A stretch of 63,709 nt of DNA from Arenibacter sp. F20364 (GTDB taxonomy: Bacteria > Bacteroidota > Bacteroidia > Flavobacteriales > Flavobacteriaceae): NCBI RefSeq assembly GCF_023015905.1, contig NZ_JALKBD010000029.1, positions 1 through 63,709 of the forward strand, in the 5' to 3' direction. Both the position numbers and the translations under genes were made by a program. Below the pieces are notes generated by a model. The model made no database searches. It worked only from the letters and a program-made list of their open reading frames with translations, and was not told the DNA's origin. This document shows positions 16,630 to 26,068 of this stretch, one piece after another (the first letter of the stretch is position 1; every line of letters begins with the position of its first letter).

Positions 16630-17652
16630 ATGGCACAAATTGATCCCAAAATAATACGTCAAGTATTTATTTTACTGCTTATTGTTATTTTGGGCGGACT
16701 TATATTCCAAGCTATATTTCCTTACTTTTCAGGCATTTTGGGAGCCATAACCATTTATGTGCTTTTACGCAGGCCCATGTCCAAATTAGTAAAAAAAGGA
16801 TGGCCACCAAATCTTGCGGCAACAGTTTTGCTCATAGGTTCCTTTGTTTGTATTTTGCTGCCCATTTCCGGAATTGTCTTAATGTTGGGCAATAAGGTGG
16901 AAAGCGCCATTCAAAATTCAGAGAAGGTGATTTCTGCCGTGGATACTCAAATGGGGAAATTGGAAAATCAATTTGGATACGATTTTACCTCCCAAATTGA
17001 TGCCAGTGCCGTATCAACCTGGATGTCTAAAAACCTTCAAGGTTTGGCCGGCGGAACCTTTAATATCTTTATCGCCGTGGCCATCATGTATTTCATGCTT
17101 TTTTATATGTTGACCAATCGTAAGGAACTCCGGGAATCGCTATTCCAATATATTCCCATTGACCAGGAAAATCTAAAGATAATAGGAGAGGAAATTAGAG
17201 CAATGGTGCGTTCCAATGCCCTTGGAATTCCTATGGTTGCCGTGGCCCAAGGTATTATAGCGCTTATAGGGTTTTTTATTTTTGGCATTAAATCCCCAAT
17301 TTTCTGGGCGGTCATCGTTACTATAGGATCTATGATACCCTTTGTGGGTTCTTTGTTGGGTATTGTCCCTGTTTTTATATTATCCCTGTCCAATGGAAGT
17401 ACCTTTCAAGCATGGGGAATACTGTTGTACGGCTTTATTGTTGTAGGAGCAACTGATAATTTATTTCGGCTTTTTATTCTTAAAAAATTGGATAATGTAC
17501 ATCCTCTGATTACCCTAATAGGAGTAATTGTTGGAGTTCCTATTTTTGGCTTTATTGGACTAATTTTTGGACCCCTACTCATAAGTCTATTCTTGATTAT
17601 CGTCCGGATCTATAAAAAGGAATACGCTTCGGAAAGTGGAGACAAACTTTGA
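16630..17652 (+). CDS. AI-2E-transporter-family (UPF0118) permease
   Basis: 340 residues with seven to eight membrane helices: a pair near the N-terminus (18-60), one at about 70-90, a soluble middle (95-140), then a C-terminal helix block containing GIPMVAVAQGIIALIGFFIFGIKSPIFW and MIPFVGSLLGIVPVFILSL. This matches the family containing TqsA and PerM. Members have been linked to autoinducer-2 export or Na+/H+ antiport; the substrate here is unknown. Ends in a basic cytoplasmic tail. Confidence 0.85.
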   Translation: MAQIDPKIIRQVFILLLIVILGGLIFQAIFPYFSGILGAITIYVLLRRPMSKLVKKGWPPNLAATVLLIGSFVCILLPISGIVLMLGNKVESAIQNSEKVISAVDTQMGKLENQFGYDFTSQIDASAVSTWMSKNLQGLAGGTFNIFIAVAIMYFMLFYMLTNRKELRESLFQYIPIDQENLKIIGEEIRAMVRSNALGIPMVAVAQGIIALIGFFIFGIKSPIFWAVIVTIGSMIPFVGSLLGIVPVFILSLSNGSTFQAWGILLYGFIVVGATDNLFRLFILKKLDNVHPLITLIGVIVGVPIFGFIGLIFGPLLISLFLIIVRIYKKEYASESGDKL

Positions 17653-17773
17653 CTTGCTCGATAGTGCTATCCGTAGGGTAGATCTGGAACTTGTCCAACT
17701 TTAGAACCTTACTATCAATTAATATTTTTTGCAAATTTCCCAGTGCCTAAGTAATCATGCCCTTCTGGGTAAT

Positions 17774-17853
17774 GCGTTAGGGACCGCGGCGGCATCCCCG
17801 CAGCAGGGCAAGGGATATAGCTAAGGGCCCGCCCGACAAGGGAGGGAACGCCC
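17774..17853. ncRNA. Candidate structured RNA, three-way-junction fold
   Basis: A GC-rich island in AT-rich intergenic DNA. Closing stem GCGTT (17774-17778) pairs with AACGC (17847-17851). Inside are stem ATCCC (17794-17798)/GGGAT (17812-17816) and stem CCCGCCC (17828-17834)/GGGAGGG (17840-17846) with a GACAA loop and one mismatch. The second hairpin abuts the closing stem exactly. From memory, similar GC-rich elements are scattered in flavobacterial genomes; the Rfam Flavo-1 family is a candidate to test. Strand and function are not known. The gap 17653-18032 holds nothing else except the terminator at 17973-18002. Confidence 0.5.
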
Positions 17854-17972
17854 ATATTTATTAGGCAAAACACTTATTATTTAATGCCTTTATGAAAATT
17901 GGATTTTGACAATACTTGGCCTCACTTCTATCCTATTTTGGATCTGAAATTTTAACCATATCCTTTATAAAA

Positions 17973-18002
17973 AACAACCCCAACGATAAAGTAGGGGTTG
18001 TT
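17973..18002 (-). terminator. Intrinsic terminator of the CsbD gene
   Basis: Arms 17973-17981 and 17994-18002 (AACAACCCC / GGGGTTGTT) pair perfectly. On the minus strand the stem continues into TTTTTTATAAAGG. It is 30 bases past the CsbD stop codon. Confidence 0.75.
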
Positions 18003-18032
18003 GCAATGGTGTTTAAGCTTTTGGGTTCAAGA

Positions 18033-18218
18033 CTACATATTGTCTATCTCTTCCTTTAATTGTTCTTTTTTCTTTCCGGTTTTTTCTTGCAGCCGGCCTA
18101 AGAACGCTTCAAACTTACCTTCGGAATAGGTTAGGTCGTTATCGGTAAGGTCTCCGTACTTTTGTTTAAACTTACCTTTTACTTGTTTCCATTTTCCTTC
18201 TAATTGATCAGTGTTCAT
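18033..18218 (-). CDS. CsbD-family small stress protein
   Basis: 61 residues, very charged, starting MNTDQLEGKWKQVKGKFKQKYGDLTDND and ending in a Lys/Glu helix, the standard CsbD pattern. CsbD proteins are induced by general stress in many bacteria, but no molecular role is established. It is a monocistronic gene with its own terminator (17973-18002) and a 7-bp hairpin in its leader (18236-18254). Confidence 0.88.
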   Translation of the reverse strand: MNTDQLEGKWKQVKGKFKQKYGDLTDNDLTYSEGKFEAFLGRLQEKTGKKKEQLKEEIDNM

Positions 18219-18235
18219 AATATCTTCTATTTAAG

Positions 18236-18254
18236 GTCTGCCCTCAAGGCAGAC
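18236..18254. repeat. Short GC-rich hairpin in the CsbD leader
   Basis: GTCTGCC (18236-18242) and GGCAGAC (18248-18254) pair perfectly around CTCAA. On the minus strand it lies just upstream of the CsbD start, so it may sit in the 5' leader of that mRNA. It resembles the CCTGCCTG/CAGGCGGG hairpin at 47798-47820. Confidence 0.45.
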
Positions 18255-18400
18255 GGGTTAATAAATTGTCTACATTAAAATTAGCCCTAAATAATACTAT
18301 GCAATAGTTCAAAAGATTACAATTTTGATCCATTTAATATAGATGGAAAAATTTAAAATTTCCGTACCCTTCAGAGTTGGAATTTACAGACTGAGGTCTG

Positions 18401-20716
18401 TTAAAAAGGATAGCCGATGGCAAAATTGAAAATGACATTGTTGCCTCCTCCATCAAAAAAAGGAACTTTGAGACGTTCACCTTCAGGCAAATAGGGAATT
18501 TGAAGTGGGGAGGCAAAATCGAACCTCAAAACAAAACTTTGAATATCCACTCTAAGGCCAAGGCCTAAACCAATACCCAATTCCTTGGCCCAATTGGAGC
18601 CAAACTTTCCTTTCGCAACCAGCTCTTCATTGAACTCACGGCTCTCAATGGGTTCATCCTCCGGGATATCTATTTCATAGGTCAACCAAACGTTGCCGGC
18701 ATCTGCGAAAACAGCTCCTTTTAAGTATGACCATATGGGGAATCTGTATTCCAAATTACCTTCCAATCTTAAATTTCCCGATTGATCGAAAAAGGAGGTT
18801 GTTCCATTTTCAATAGAACTGAATGTTCCTGGTCCAAGGGAGCGAATTGGGAAAGCCCTAACGCTATAGGGACCTCCAGAGAAAAATTGTTTTACGAAGG
18901 GCAGGGTAGAGGAGTTGCCGTACGGAATGCCCCACCCGGCATATAATCTGCTGACAAGGGATTGTTCCTTGCCCCATTTTATATAATAGCGAAAATCGAT
19001 ATCGGCCTTGGCATATTGTGCATATTCCAATCCAAAAATGGTATTGTTGGACCCACCTAAGAGATTTAAGGTATTCCCAGCAATATCTACACTTGTGGAA
19101 ATAAAAATTGGGTGTTTCCTATTTACATCTACCAATTCGTTGAAGGTAAAGGTATAATTGAGTCCGGCGATAAACTGCTGGTCGAAACTTTGCTTCAAGA
19201 ACGGGTTATTATCCAATATAGCCGTGAATTCTTCAGTGGTATTGGAAAGTTTTACATAATTGACGCTAACCGGGTTAAGTTCATGGTATACGAACCTATT
19301 GGCATTCCATGAATATCCAAAAGAGCTGTTAAATGAACTCAGCGTATAAAGTTTGGTCCGTTTTAGGAAGTCGGTCCCCAAACTAATTTTGGTCTTTGGT
19401 ACCGCGTACTTAAAGCGTTTGGGGGAAAAGGGAAGGAGCCTTGGAATAATTAGATCGGTTTTCAGGCCACCCGCTATACTGCTTAGACCAGTATTCTTCC
19501 CGCCCGATAGCTGTGTTTCATAGGCAAAGTTGCCGGTTATACTTAGGGTTTCCCCTCCTTTAAAAAGGTTTCGGTTGTTATAGGTAAGTGACAATCCGGG
19601 TCCGGCAAAACCGTTGGATTTGGTTACCGCTTGCAATTGGGCACGTACAGATCTTTTTGTGAGCGGAGAAAGTAAGATGTCGGCGGACAAGGAGGCAGTA
19701 CTGTCAGCCACGGTAGAATCCAATTCATTAAAGCGAATATTTACGTACTTATAGACTCCAAGGGCTGAAAGCCTGTTACTGGTACGCCTGGCGGCTTCCG
19801 AATTATATTTCTGTCCCTTGCCAAACAGAATGTATGGCTCCAATTTTTTTGGTTTAAAAAATTCTTTTTCCTGGAAAAAATTGATGCCGTTGATTTCGGT
19901 AACTTTTGATTGATACTCCTTATCCGTATCGATGGAGAAATTGGCATAGACCGAAACGGAATCAATGGTATAGGCTTTTATCGTTTTTTTGGGAAGATTT
20001 CTTTTTAACCGAAGAAAGAGGTCGAACTTTTTGTTGTCATAGCGATTGGTGTCGGCTTCAAAAATCAAAAAATCGGGATTAAAATTATAATACCCTCTTT
20101 GTTTTAGCTGATGGTCTATTCGCTCCCTTTCAAATTTCATCAATTCTAGGTCAAACCGATCTCCTAGCTTAATTTCTGTTTCCTCCAAAGCCTTTTCAAT
20201 TTCGGAATAGATGCTTAGGGAGTCTTTTTCCAATTCAAATTTTTCCAAGGTATAGGGCTTGGGCAATGTTAGGGTGTACTTTATGGAGGCATATTTTTGG
20301 GTACTATCTATCATAGATGTTACCTTGCTATAGAAGAATCCGCGATTATCCAATCTGTTCAACATTAGTTGTTCTATTCGCTGTGGATTAACATCTGAGA
20401 GATAAACCGGTTCCTCGCCAATTTTTTTATTGAGCCATCGGTTGATAAAGCCAGGTCTTTTCTTTTGTGCCTTGTAGTGGAAATACAGACCTGTTCTCAT
20501 TCCCAAAAATTGGGAATTGGGTTCCGGTGCCAAGAGGGTGTGCAGTTCCTGGGTTACCTTTTTGGGGTTCTTGACCTCATCTTGAAATGAAATATCAACA
20601 TCTGAACCGGTATATAAGGTTTCACCCTCAGGGATGTATTTACCAACACTGCAGGAGTAAATGCTTACAAGGAAAAGCAGGGTTACTATATACTGATGTG
20701 CTTTTATTTCCTTCAA
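18401..20716 (-). CDS. tamL: TamL: Omp85/BamA-superfamily outer membrane lipoprotein
   Basis: 771 residues. Signal sequence with lipobox Cys at 22 (SIYSCSVGKYIPEGE), a lipid anchor that is characteristic of the Bacteroidetes TamA-like protein TamL. POTRA-type domains follow (about 35-390), then a 16-stranded-type barrel with the Omp85 signature region GGPYSVRAFPIRSLGPG and the C-terminal FRFDFASPLQIPY...FNFAIGYPF. It should insert or assemble outer membrane proteins or move lipids together with TamB. Only 4 bases separate it from the tamB stop, so the two genes are one operon. Confidence 0.88.
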   Translation of the reverse strand: MKEIKAHQYIVTLLFLVSIYSCSVGKYIPEGETLYTGSDVDISFQDEVKNPKKVTQELHTLLAPEPNSQFLGMRTGLYFHYKAQKKRPGFINRWLNKKIGEEPVYLSDVNPQRIEQLMLNRLDNRGFFYSKVTSMIDSTQKYASIKYTLTLPKPYTLEKFELEKDSLSIYSEIEKALEETEIKLGDRFDLELMKFERERIDHQLKQRGYYNFNPDFLIFEADTNRYDNKKFDLFLRLKRNLPKKTIKAYTIDSVSVYANFSIDTDKEYQSKVTEINGINFFQEKEFFKPKKLEPYILFGKGQKYNSEAARRTSNRLSALGVYKYVNIRFNELDSTVADSTASLSADILLSPLTKRSVRAQLQAVTKSNGFAGPGLSLTYNNRNLFKGGETLSITGNFAYETQLSGGKNTGLSSIAGGLKTDLIIPRLLPFSPKRFKYAVPKTKISLGTDFLKRTKLYTLSSFNSSFGYSWNANRFVYHELNPVSVNYVKLSNTTEEFTAILDNNPFLKQSFDQQFIAGLNYTFTFNELVDVNRKHPIFISTSVDIAGNTLNLLGGSNNTIFGLEYAQYAKADIDFRYYIKWGKEQSLVSRLYAGWGIPYGNSSTLPFVKQFFSGGPYSVRAFPIRSLGPGTFSSIENGTTSFFDQSGNLRLEGNLEYRFPIWSYLKGAVFADAGNVWLTYEIDIPEDEPIESREFNEELVAKGKFGSNWAKELGIGLGLGLRVDIQSFVLRFDFASPLQIPYLPEGERLKVPFFDGGGNNVIFNFAIGYPF

Positions 20717-20720
20717 TCTT

Positions 20721-23700
20721 TTATTCGTTTTTTGGTTGTTGTTTGTCTTTCCCCTCAGTCTTTTCGACTTCTTTCAAAGGGTTGAACAATTGACTGAATC
20801 TATTAAATTCCCTATTGAAGATCAAGGCTACCCCAGTTACGATCAATTGTCCGTCTATAATGTTCTCGTACTCATTTTTTCTAAAACCTCTTAGTCTGTA
20901 CCGGCCATCTTTTGTAAGTAAATATTCCAAGCTTACATTACCTATAATCGGGGTTTCCTCTTGCCCTGGCTGTGCACTTCCTTCAACATCAACGGCACTT
21001 CCAGCGGTAACGATCAAGCGGTCGTCAAATAATTTTTTCTTAGCGTTGATATTCAGCTGGGTGCGGTCCTGGGGACTTTCGCCTTGGTAATCGGTAAAAC
21101 TGTCCAGATCAAAATCCAGCTCGAACCCGGAATGGCCGAAGACTCTGTCGGAAAAAGCGTTTAGTTCTCCGGACAGGACTTTATTTACATTGTCCCGCGC
21201 TATGGCGGCCGTACCGCCAATACTTCCGTCGCTTCCGGAATCGGGATAAAAACGGTTGAGGGCCAACAAGGAAAACACCTGTTTGTTTAGCTCCGCCTCT
21301 TGTTGGTTTAATTGTTGCACCCTTCCGTAAACAGCACCCCCCAATGATCCCTGTTCATCTTCAGGCATATCTAGCTCAAAGGACAATTTAGGTTCCAACA
21401 GTTGGCCATCTACATTTAGATAGACCAAAAATGGCAGTACTTGTCGGTACTGGTTGGTTACGCTAATATCCTCGCTTGATACTACGGAGGACATCAAGGG
21501 GGAAGCAGAAGTTTCTACCTTATAGGTTGCAGTAACGTCCAACTTGGCATCGGTAGGATCACCTTGCCAGATTATGGTGCTATTGGGGTTAATCAGAAAC
21601 CTCCGGTTCACCAGGTTGTAAAGATTGGTCTCGTAATGTCCGGAGTTAAGTTCATACCTTCCCGTTAGTTGGATCCTACCATTAGGCTCCATATTAAGAT
21701 TAAGGGAGGCGTCCCCGGAGACCAGAAGGTTATCCCCGGTTCGCTTATCAATAATAATGTTAAAATTGGAATCATCGGCTATTTCTAAAATGGCTTTGAC
21801 ATCAAGGCCTTTAAAGAATGCCGTAGTCTCTTCAGAATCATTTCTGGTAAGAATGGCATCCGGATTCTGGCGGTTTACAAAAATGACCACCCCTTCACGT
21901 TCTTGAATATCCATCTGGGATTCGGGTACCACATAGGTTACATCGGTACCTTCCCGCACACGGAGTTTTCCATCTATTATAGGAAGTTGTAGATCGCCCT
22001 TTACAGAAAGGTCTATATCTAAATCCGCCTTTCCATAGAACAATTCGTAGTCTTTTTCTGTTGAGTTAAGAACCTGAAATTGTTTGGCATTGAGCTCAAG
22101 GTCAAATTTTGGGTTGAGCATGTCTTTTGTTCCGATAGTGCCATCTAGTTGAAATTTGCTGTCATTGGCATCGGCAATTTGGAAATTATTCAAATAAACT
22201 CCGCCAGTATCAAGTTTTAAGGTTTCTTCGGATATTTTAAAAACAGCGTTTAAGCTGGCTACATTAAATTCGGTTTCATAAAAATTGATGGTTCCTGTGT
22301 ATTCCGGTGAACTGGTGGTACCGGAAACATTTATTTTTCCGGAAAGATATCCGTGGCTGTTTTTCAATTGTCCAAAGGAAAAATCCTCTATAACCTTCAG
22401 GTCTATTCTATTTAGGTCCAAATCCAGATTCAATTGGGCCCCTGTTTCGGCAGCAGCAAAATCTCCCTGTAAATCTATGTCCAAGCCACTACCTTTAAGG
22501 GCCAGATCAAAATCATAGGTATTATTGTTCTGAGAAGTGGCCTTTAGGGATAAATTGCCTAATGGGTGCTGCATCACCTCTAAGTTGTCAATTTCATAAT
22601 CCGCCACAATTCCAGTTGCCCCATAGGGATTTTCCATGGTTAAATTCCCGTTTACCATGCCGGTGGCCAAGGGGGAATCCGGGTTTAATAGACTTAGGAA
22701 TGTTTGCAGTTTAAATTGATTGAAATCTAAGGTTAGTTGGGTTTCCCCTGCATCTGAAACCTGATTCCTCATCTCAAGTTGTTGTGAATTTCTGGTTAAA
22801 TTCACATTCTTAAAGCCTAAATGATTAGTGGCGAAAGTGATCCGGTTATCTTCAGGGATTATCCATTCCTTCTTGTTGAATAAGAGGCCGTCAGGATTAA
22901 TCTGGAGCAGGGTGGTATCTTGGGTCAGTACCATTTTAGAAGCAATATGTACTATTTTTTCCTTGTCGTCCCATGAACTGAAATCCAACAATAATTCCTT
23001 GTTTTTAAGGGTTCCCTTAAGATATGTTTTTTTAATGTGTACTGGATCCGCCATAAGGTTTAAAAGGCCAGCAGTAATGTTAAGGTTAGTGGAGTCGCCA
23101 ATTATGGAAAGTTTTAAACTATCTAGGGCAATACCCTTGAACCTAGCATTGGGTACATTTAATTGAAAATTTAAGTCCTTGGATCTGGCATCAAAATTAG
23201 TTCCTATAGTTATGGGGTCCAATTGTTCCATATCTTTCAGCAACACTTCGGTAAGAAGGGTAATGGGATTTATTTTCAGATCCATTTTAAGTTTTACTGA
23301 ATCGGTAGGGGAGTGGGCAATTAAGCTATCCGTAAAGTAATTTTTGAAGTGTTCGGTAAGCGCAGTATTAATAGCAGAAGGGGAGGCATTCGATTTTAAT
23401 TTGCCGTTTAGGAAACCGCTTTGTATAGTTACATCTGTACTTGTGGAGTCTATTTTGGTATTTAGCAAGATGTCATCCATTTGATACTGCTGACCATCGT
23501 AGACCGCTATGCCATTTTTTATTCGGGTATTAAATACATAGTTATTGGTGTTCCCTTCAAACTTGGCTTCCAAATCCAATGCAGTCTTAATGTTATCGTT
23601 GCTGACACCTAGCGCTTCTAGGTCTGCTCCAATAACATTCAGGTTTAATTGAGCCCTTAGTTGGTTTGGATCCAAGTTCAAACTTGTATTAGCGGTAAAA

Positions 23701-25718
23701 TTCAGGTTATCATCTTTAAAGTTAAGCACCATATTGCCTTCGCCGTTTTGGATTTTTCCTGATAGTTCAAGATTTGAAAAATCATATTTGTTAAATCCCA
23801 ATTGCGTGAAATCGGATTCAAATTCTGCATTCAAAGTACTTAGTCCGTCCCCATTAGCAGTGGCCTTTATTGTAGAGGTTACGGGACCTAACTGTTCGTT
23901 TTTTAACAACTTTCCCAGTTGAAGGCTATCTACCTTGAGAATTCCCTCAAAGGATATTTGGTCTTTATTGGTATAGTGTCCGTTAAGTTGGATTTTACCT
24001 TCCGGTATTTTCAATAAAGCCTCGCCAGCGATGTTTTTTAGGTTGCCATGGCTTTTGGCTTGTAGCAAAATGGTCTTGGGAATTGCAATATTCAAATCTT
24101 TTTCAGAAATGAATTGTTGTATATCTTCCCGATTGGATGTTGCTTGCAGCACGGGAAAATCGAACAATATAGAATCGGTTGTCATAATCCTGGACAGCTG
24201 CCCTTTCCCTAGCACTGAACTCTTGCTCCAATCCAATCGTAGGTCTTGGATATCAACTTCACCAAGTGTACCTGATGCCTTGAAATTCCCCGTTAGGGGA
24301 TGCTGTTGGGCTTTATAAAAATAGGGGTTTTTCTCTAGGTCTGATTGGAAAAAGATAGCGTCTGCCATTGCGAGTTGTAAAATGGGCATTTGCAGATCAA
24401 TTTTGGCCTTTTCCGGGGAATTGATCAATTGTTCTATGGACAGGTATTCCATGTTTAGATCAGCGCTTAGCCAACTGGCATTGGTCTTTAACTCCAATCC
24501 CGAAATGCTTGCCCTGCCCTCGTCAAGTTCGGCCTTGAAAATTAGATTGCGCAATTGAAAGCCACTTTTATCCACAAAGGATAATCGCTCCAACTTTATA
24601 CCAGCTTTTTTGGGCCGGTAGAAGAGGTCATTGCCTTGAAGGCCAAGATTTGAAAGGAAAATATCATTGGGGTTGAACTGACCTATCTTGGTTGAATCGT
24701 TGCCAAACTTATACTGTACAGAATTATTGTCGAGGGTGATGTTATCCGCCTTGATCAAAAAATCTAGCCAGGTAAATTCTACATTTTCCGGAGCATTTCC
24801 GGTAGCGTCCGTTGGGGTAAGTTCCTCTTTCTTGAAATTTAACGAAATGTCGGAATTTTTAAGGGATAGCGACCCTATTTCCACCTCCTTATTTTCTAAT
24901 TCGGCCTTGGGGATCTCAATCACAAAATCACCTAGGGCTGCATGAGCCAGTATACCGTCGGGAATGGAGTTGTAATTGGCCCTTACATTATGTAGTCTTA
25001 AATTGTGGACCACCAGAAATGGCAGTGGGGTTTGTGTGCTATCATTCTCTACAACAGCATTGGTCCGCTTGGTCTGTTTGTAAGTGATGTAGGTATCGGA
25101 AAGTTCAACATCTTCTAGGTTAAAATCCAAGGCCTCCAGATCAAGGGTATTGGTTTTTACATATAATTGTCCTAGATCAAGTTTACTTTCCAAGCCCAGA
25201 AAGGCATCATTGTATTCAATTTTGAAGTCGGAAAAATTAAGCGAGCCTACACTTATGTTCATAGGTTCTGCCGTTTGTGGCTGGGCAGTGGTGTCTTGTG
25301 GTACCAAGGCTTCCAATATAAAATCAAAATTGAATATACCCGAATCCGCACTACGGCTTATTTGTGCCCTAACACCATCCCATTCCACGGACTTGAGGTT
25401 AAGGTGGTTCCTTAAAAGAAAGGGAGAAAGGGGAATGTTGGCTTCCAAGGTTTTTGAATACAGTAGGGTATCACCTTTTTTGTCCTCCAAGTAAAGGCCT
25501 TCCAGCAAAGCATTCCCAGAAAAGGTAATAAAGAGTCGGTCTATTTCAACTTTGGTATTGGTCTTATTGGCTATGTAGCTGGTGGCCTTTTCGACTATTA
25601 TAATTTGCCCTCGTGGACTTCTTATAAAAAGGACCAATACGATAAATAGTAGAGCAAGTACCAACATAAACTTGGCCAAACTGCTAAAAAATCGATATTT
25701 AAATTTCTTCTTCTCCAT
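20721..25718 (-). CDS. tamB: TamB/AsmA-like translocation and assembly protein
   Basis: 1665 residues: N-terminal membrane anchor (about 12-35, FMLVLALLFIVLVLFI), a very long run of repeated short beta strands that would build the hydrophobic groove bridging inner and outer membranes, and the C-terminal TamB domain (DUF490) with IRLTGRYELNSGHYETNLYNLVNRRF and DLTLDFD-like strands. Proteins of this class carry phospholipids or assist barrel assembly with TamL. It precedes tamL with a 4-base gap. Length is normal to long for Bacteroidetes. No frameshift seen. Confidence 0.88.
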   Translation of the reverse strand: MEKKKFKYRFFSSLAKFMLVLALLFIVLVLFIRSPRGQIIIVEKATSYIANKTNTKVEIDRLFITFSGNALLEGLYLEDKKGDTLLYSKTLEANIPLSPFLLRNHLNLKSVEWDGVRAQISRSADSGIFNFDFILEALVPQDTTAQPQTAEPMNISVGSLNFSDFKIEYNDAFLGLESKLDLGQLYVKTNTLDLEALDFNLEDVELSDTYITYKQTKRTNAVVENDSTQTPLPFLVVHNLRLHNVRANYNSIPDGILAHAALGDFVIEIPKAELENKEVEIGSLSLKNSDISLNFKKEELTPTDATGNAPENVEFTWLDFLIKADNITLDNNSVQYKFGNDSTKIGQFNPNDIFLSNLGLQGNDLFYRPKKAGIKLERLSFVDKSGFQLRNLIFKAELDEGRASISGLELKTNASWLSADLNMEYLSIEQLINSPEKAKIDLQMPILQLAMADAIFFQSDLEKNPYFYKAQQHPLTGNFKASGTLGEVDIQDLRLDWSKSSVLGKGQLSRIMTTDSILFDFPVLQATSNREDIQQFISEKDLNIAIPKTILLQAKSHGNLKNIAGEALLKIPEGKIQLNGHYTNKDQISFEGILKVDSLQLGKLLKNEQLGPVTSTIKATANGDGLSTLNAEFESDFTQLGFNKYDFSNLELSGKIQNGEGNMVLNFKDDNLNFTANTSLNLDPNQLRAQLNLNVIGADLEALGVSNDNIKTALDLEAKFEGNTNNYVFNTRIKNGIAVYDGQQYQMDDILLNTKIDSTSTDVTIQSGFLNGKLKSNASPSAINTALTEHFKNYFTDSLIAHSPTDSVKLKMDLKINPITLLTEVLLKDMEQLDPITIGTNFDARSKDLNFQLNVPNARFKGIALDSLKLSIIGDSTNLNITAGLLNLMADPVHIKKTYLKGTLKNKELLLDFSSWDDKEKIVHIASKMVLTQDTTLLQINPDGLLFNKKEWIIPEDNRITFATNHLGFKNVNLTRNSQQLEMRNQVSDAGETQLTLDFNQFKLQTFLSLLNPDSPLATGMVNGNLTMENPYGATGIVADYEIDNLEVMQHPLGNLSLKATSQNNNTYDFDLALKGSGLDIDLQGDFAAAETGAQLNLDLDLNRIDLKVIEDFSFGQLKNSHGYLSGKINVSGTTSSPEYTGTINFYETEFNVASLNAVFKISEETLKLDTGGVYLNNFQIADANDSKFQLDGTIGTKDMLNPKFDLELNAKQFQVLNSTEKDYELFYGKADLDIDLSVKGDLQLPIIDGKLRVREGTDVTYVVPESQMDIQEREGVVIFVNRQNPDAILTRNDSEETTAFFKGLDVKAILEIADDSNFNIIIDKRTGDNLLVSGDASLNLNMEPNGRIQLTGRYELNSGHYETNLYNLVNRRFLINPNSTIIWQGDPTDAKLDVTATYKVETSASPLMSSVVSSEDISVTNQYRQVLPFLVYLNVDGQLLEPKLSFELDMPEDEQGSLGGAVYGRVQQLNQQEAELNKQVFSLLALNRFYPDSGSDGSIGGTAAIARDNVNKVLSGELNAFSDRVFGHSGFELDFDLDSFTDYQGESPQDRTQLNINAKKKLFDDRLIVTAGSAVDVEGSAQPGQEETPIIGNVSLEYLLTKDGRYRLRGFRKNEYENIIDGQLIVTGVALIFNREFNRFSQLFNPLKEVEKTEGKDKQQPKNE

Positions 25719-26068
25719 GTAGGCAGATACCGGTCAAAGATCATCATAAATGCAGAAATAAATGAACTTTTATAGATCTTAAACTAACTTATAAAATAAT
25801 CTGAATGAGTTCCAGTTGTTTTGGATACCTGCCGGTGAAATAGGATTGTTCATTAGCGACTACTTTTATTAAAATGGGTTTTAGATCAAGAACTCTTCCT
25901 TTTAAGGTTAGTATTTTAAAGAATTAATCCTATTCTTGTAGTTTCATATCCATGTTTAACTTGAAGAATAATTTAGTTGTAATATGGATTGGGGTTGGTT
26001 TTTAATAAAAGGCTTGAAGCTAGTCGGAATAAAAATGAGTGAAAAAATAATAAACAAAGGGTAATAAT
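25719..26068. other. 350-bp divergent promoter region without gene
   Basis: Lies between tamB (minus) and the DUF808 gene (plus) and must hold both promoters. I see no exact TAnnTTTG element, operator or repeat. Confidence 0.5.
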
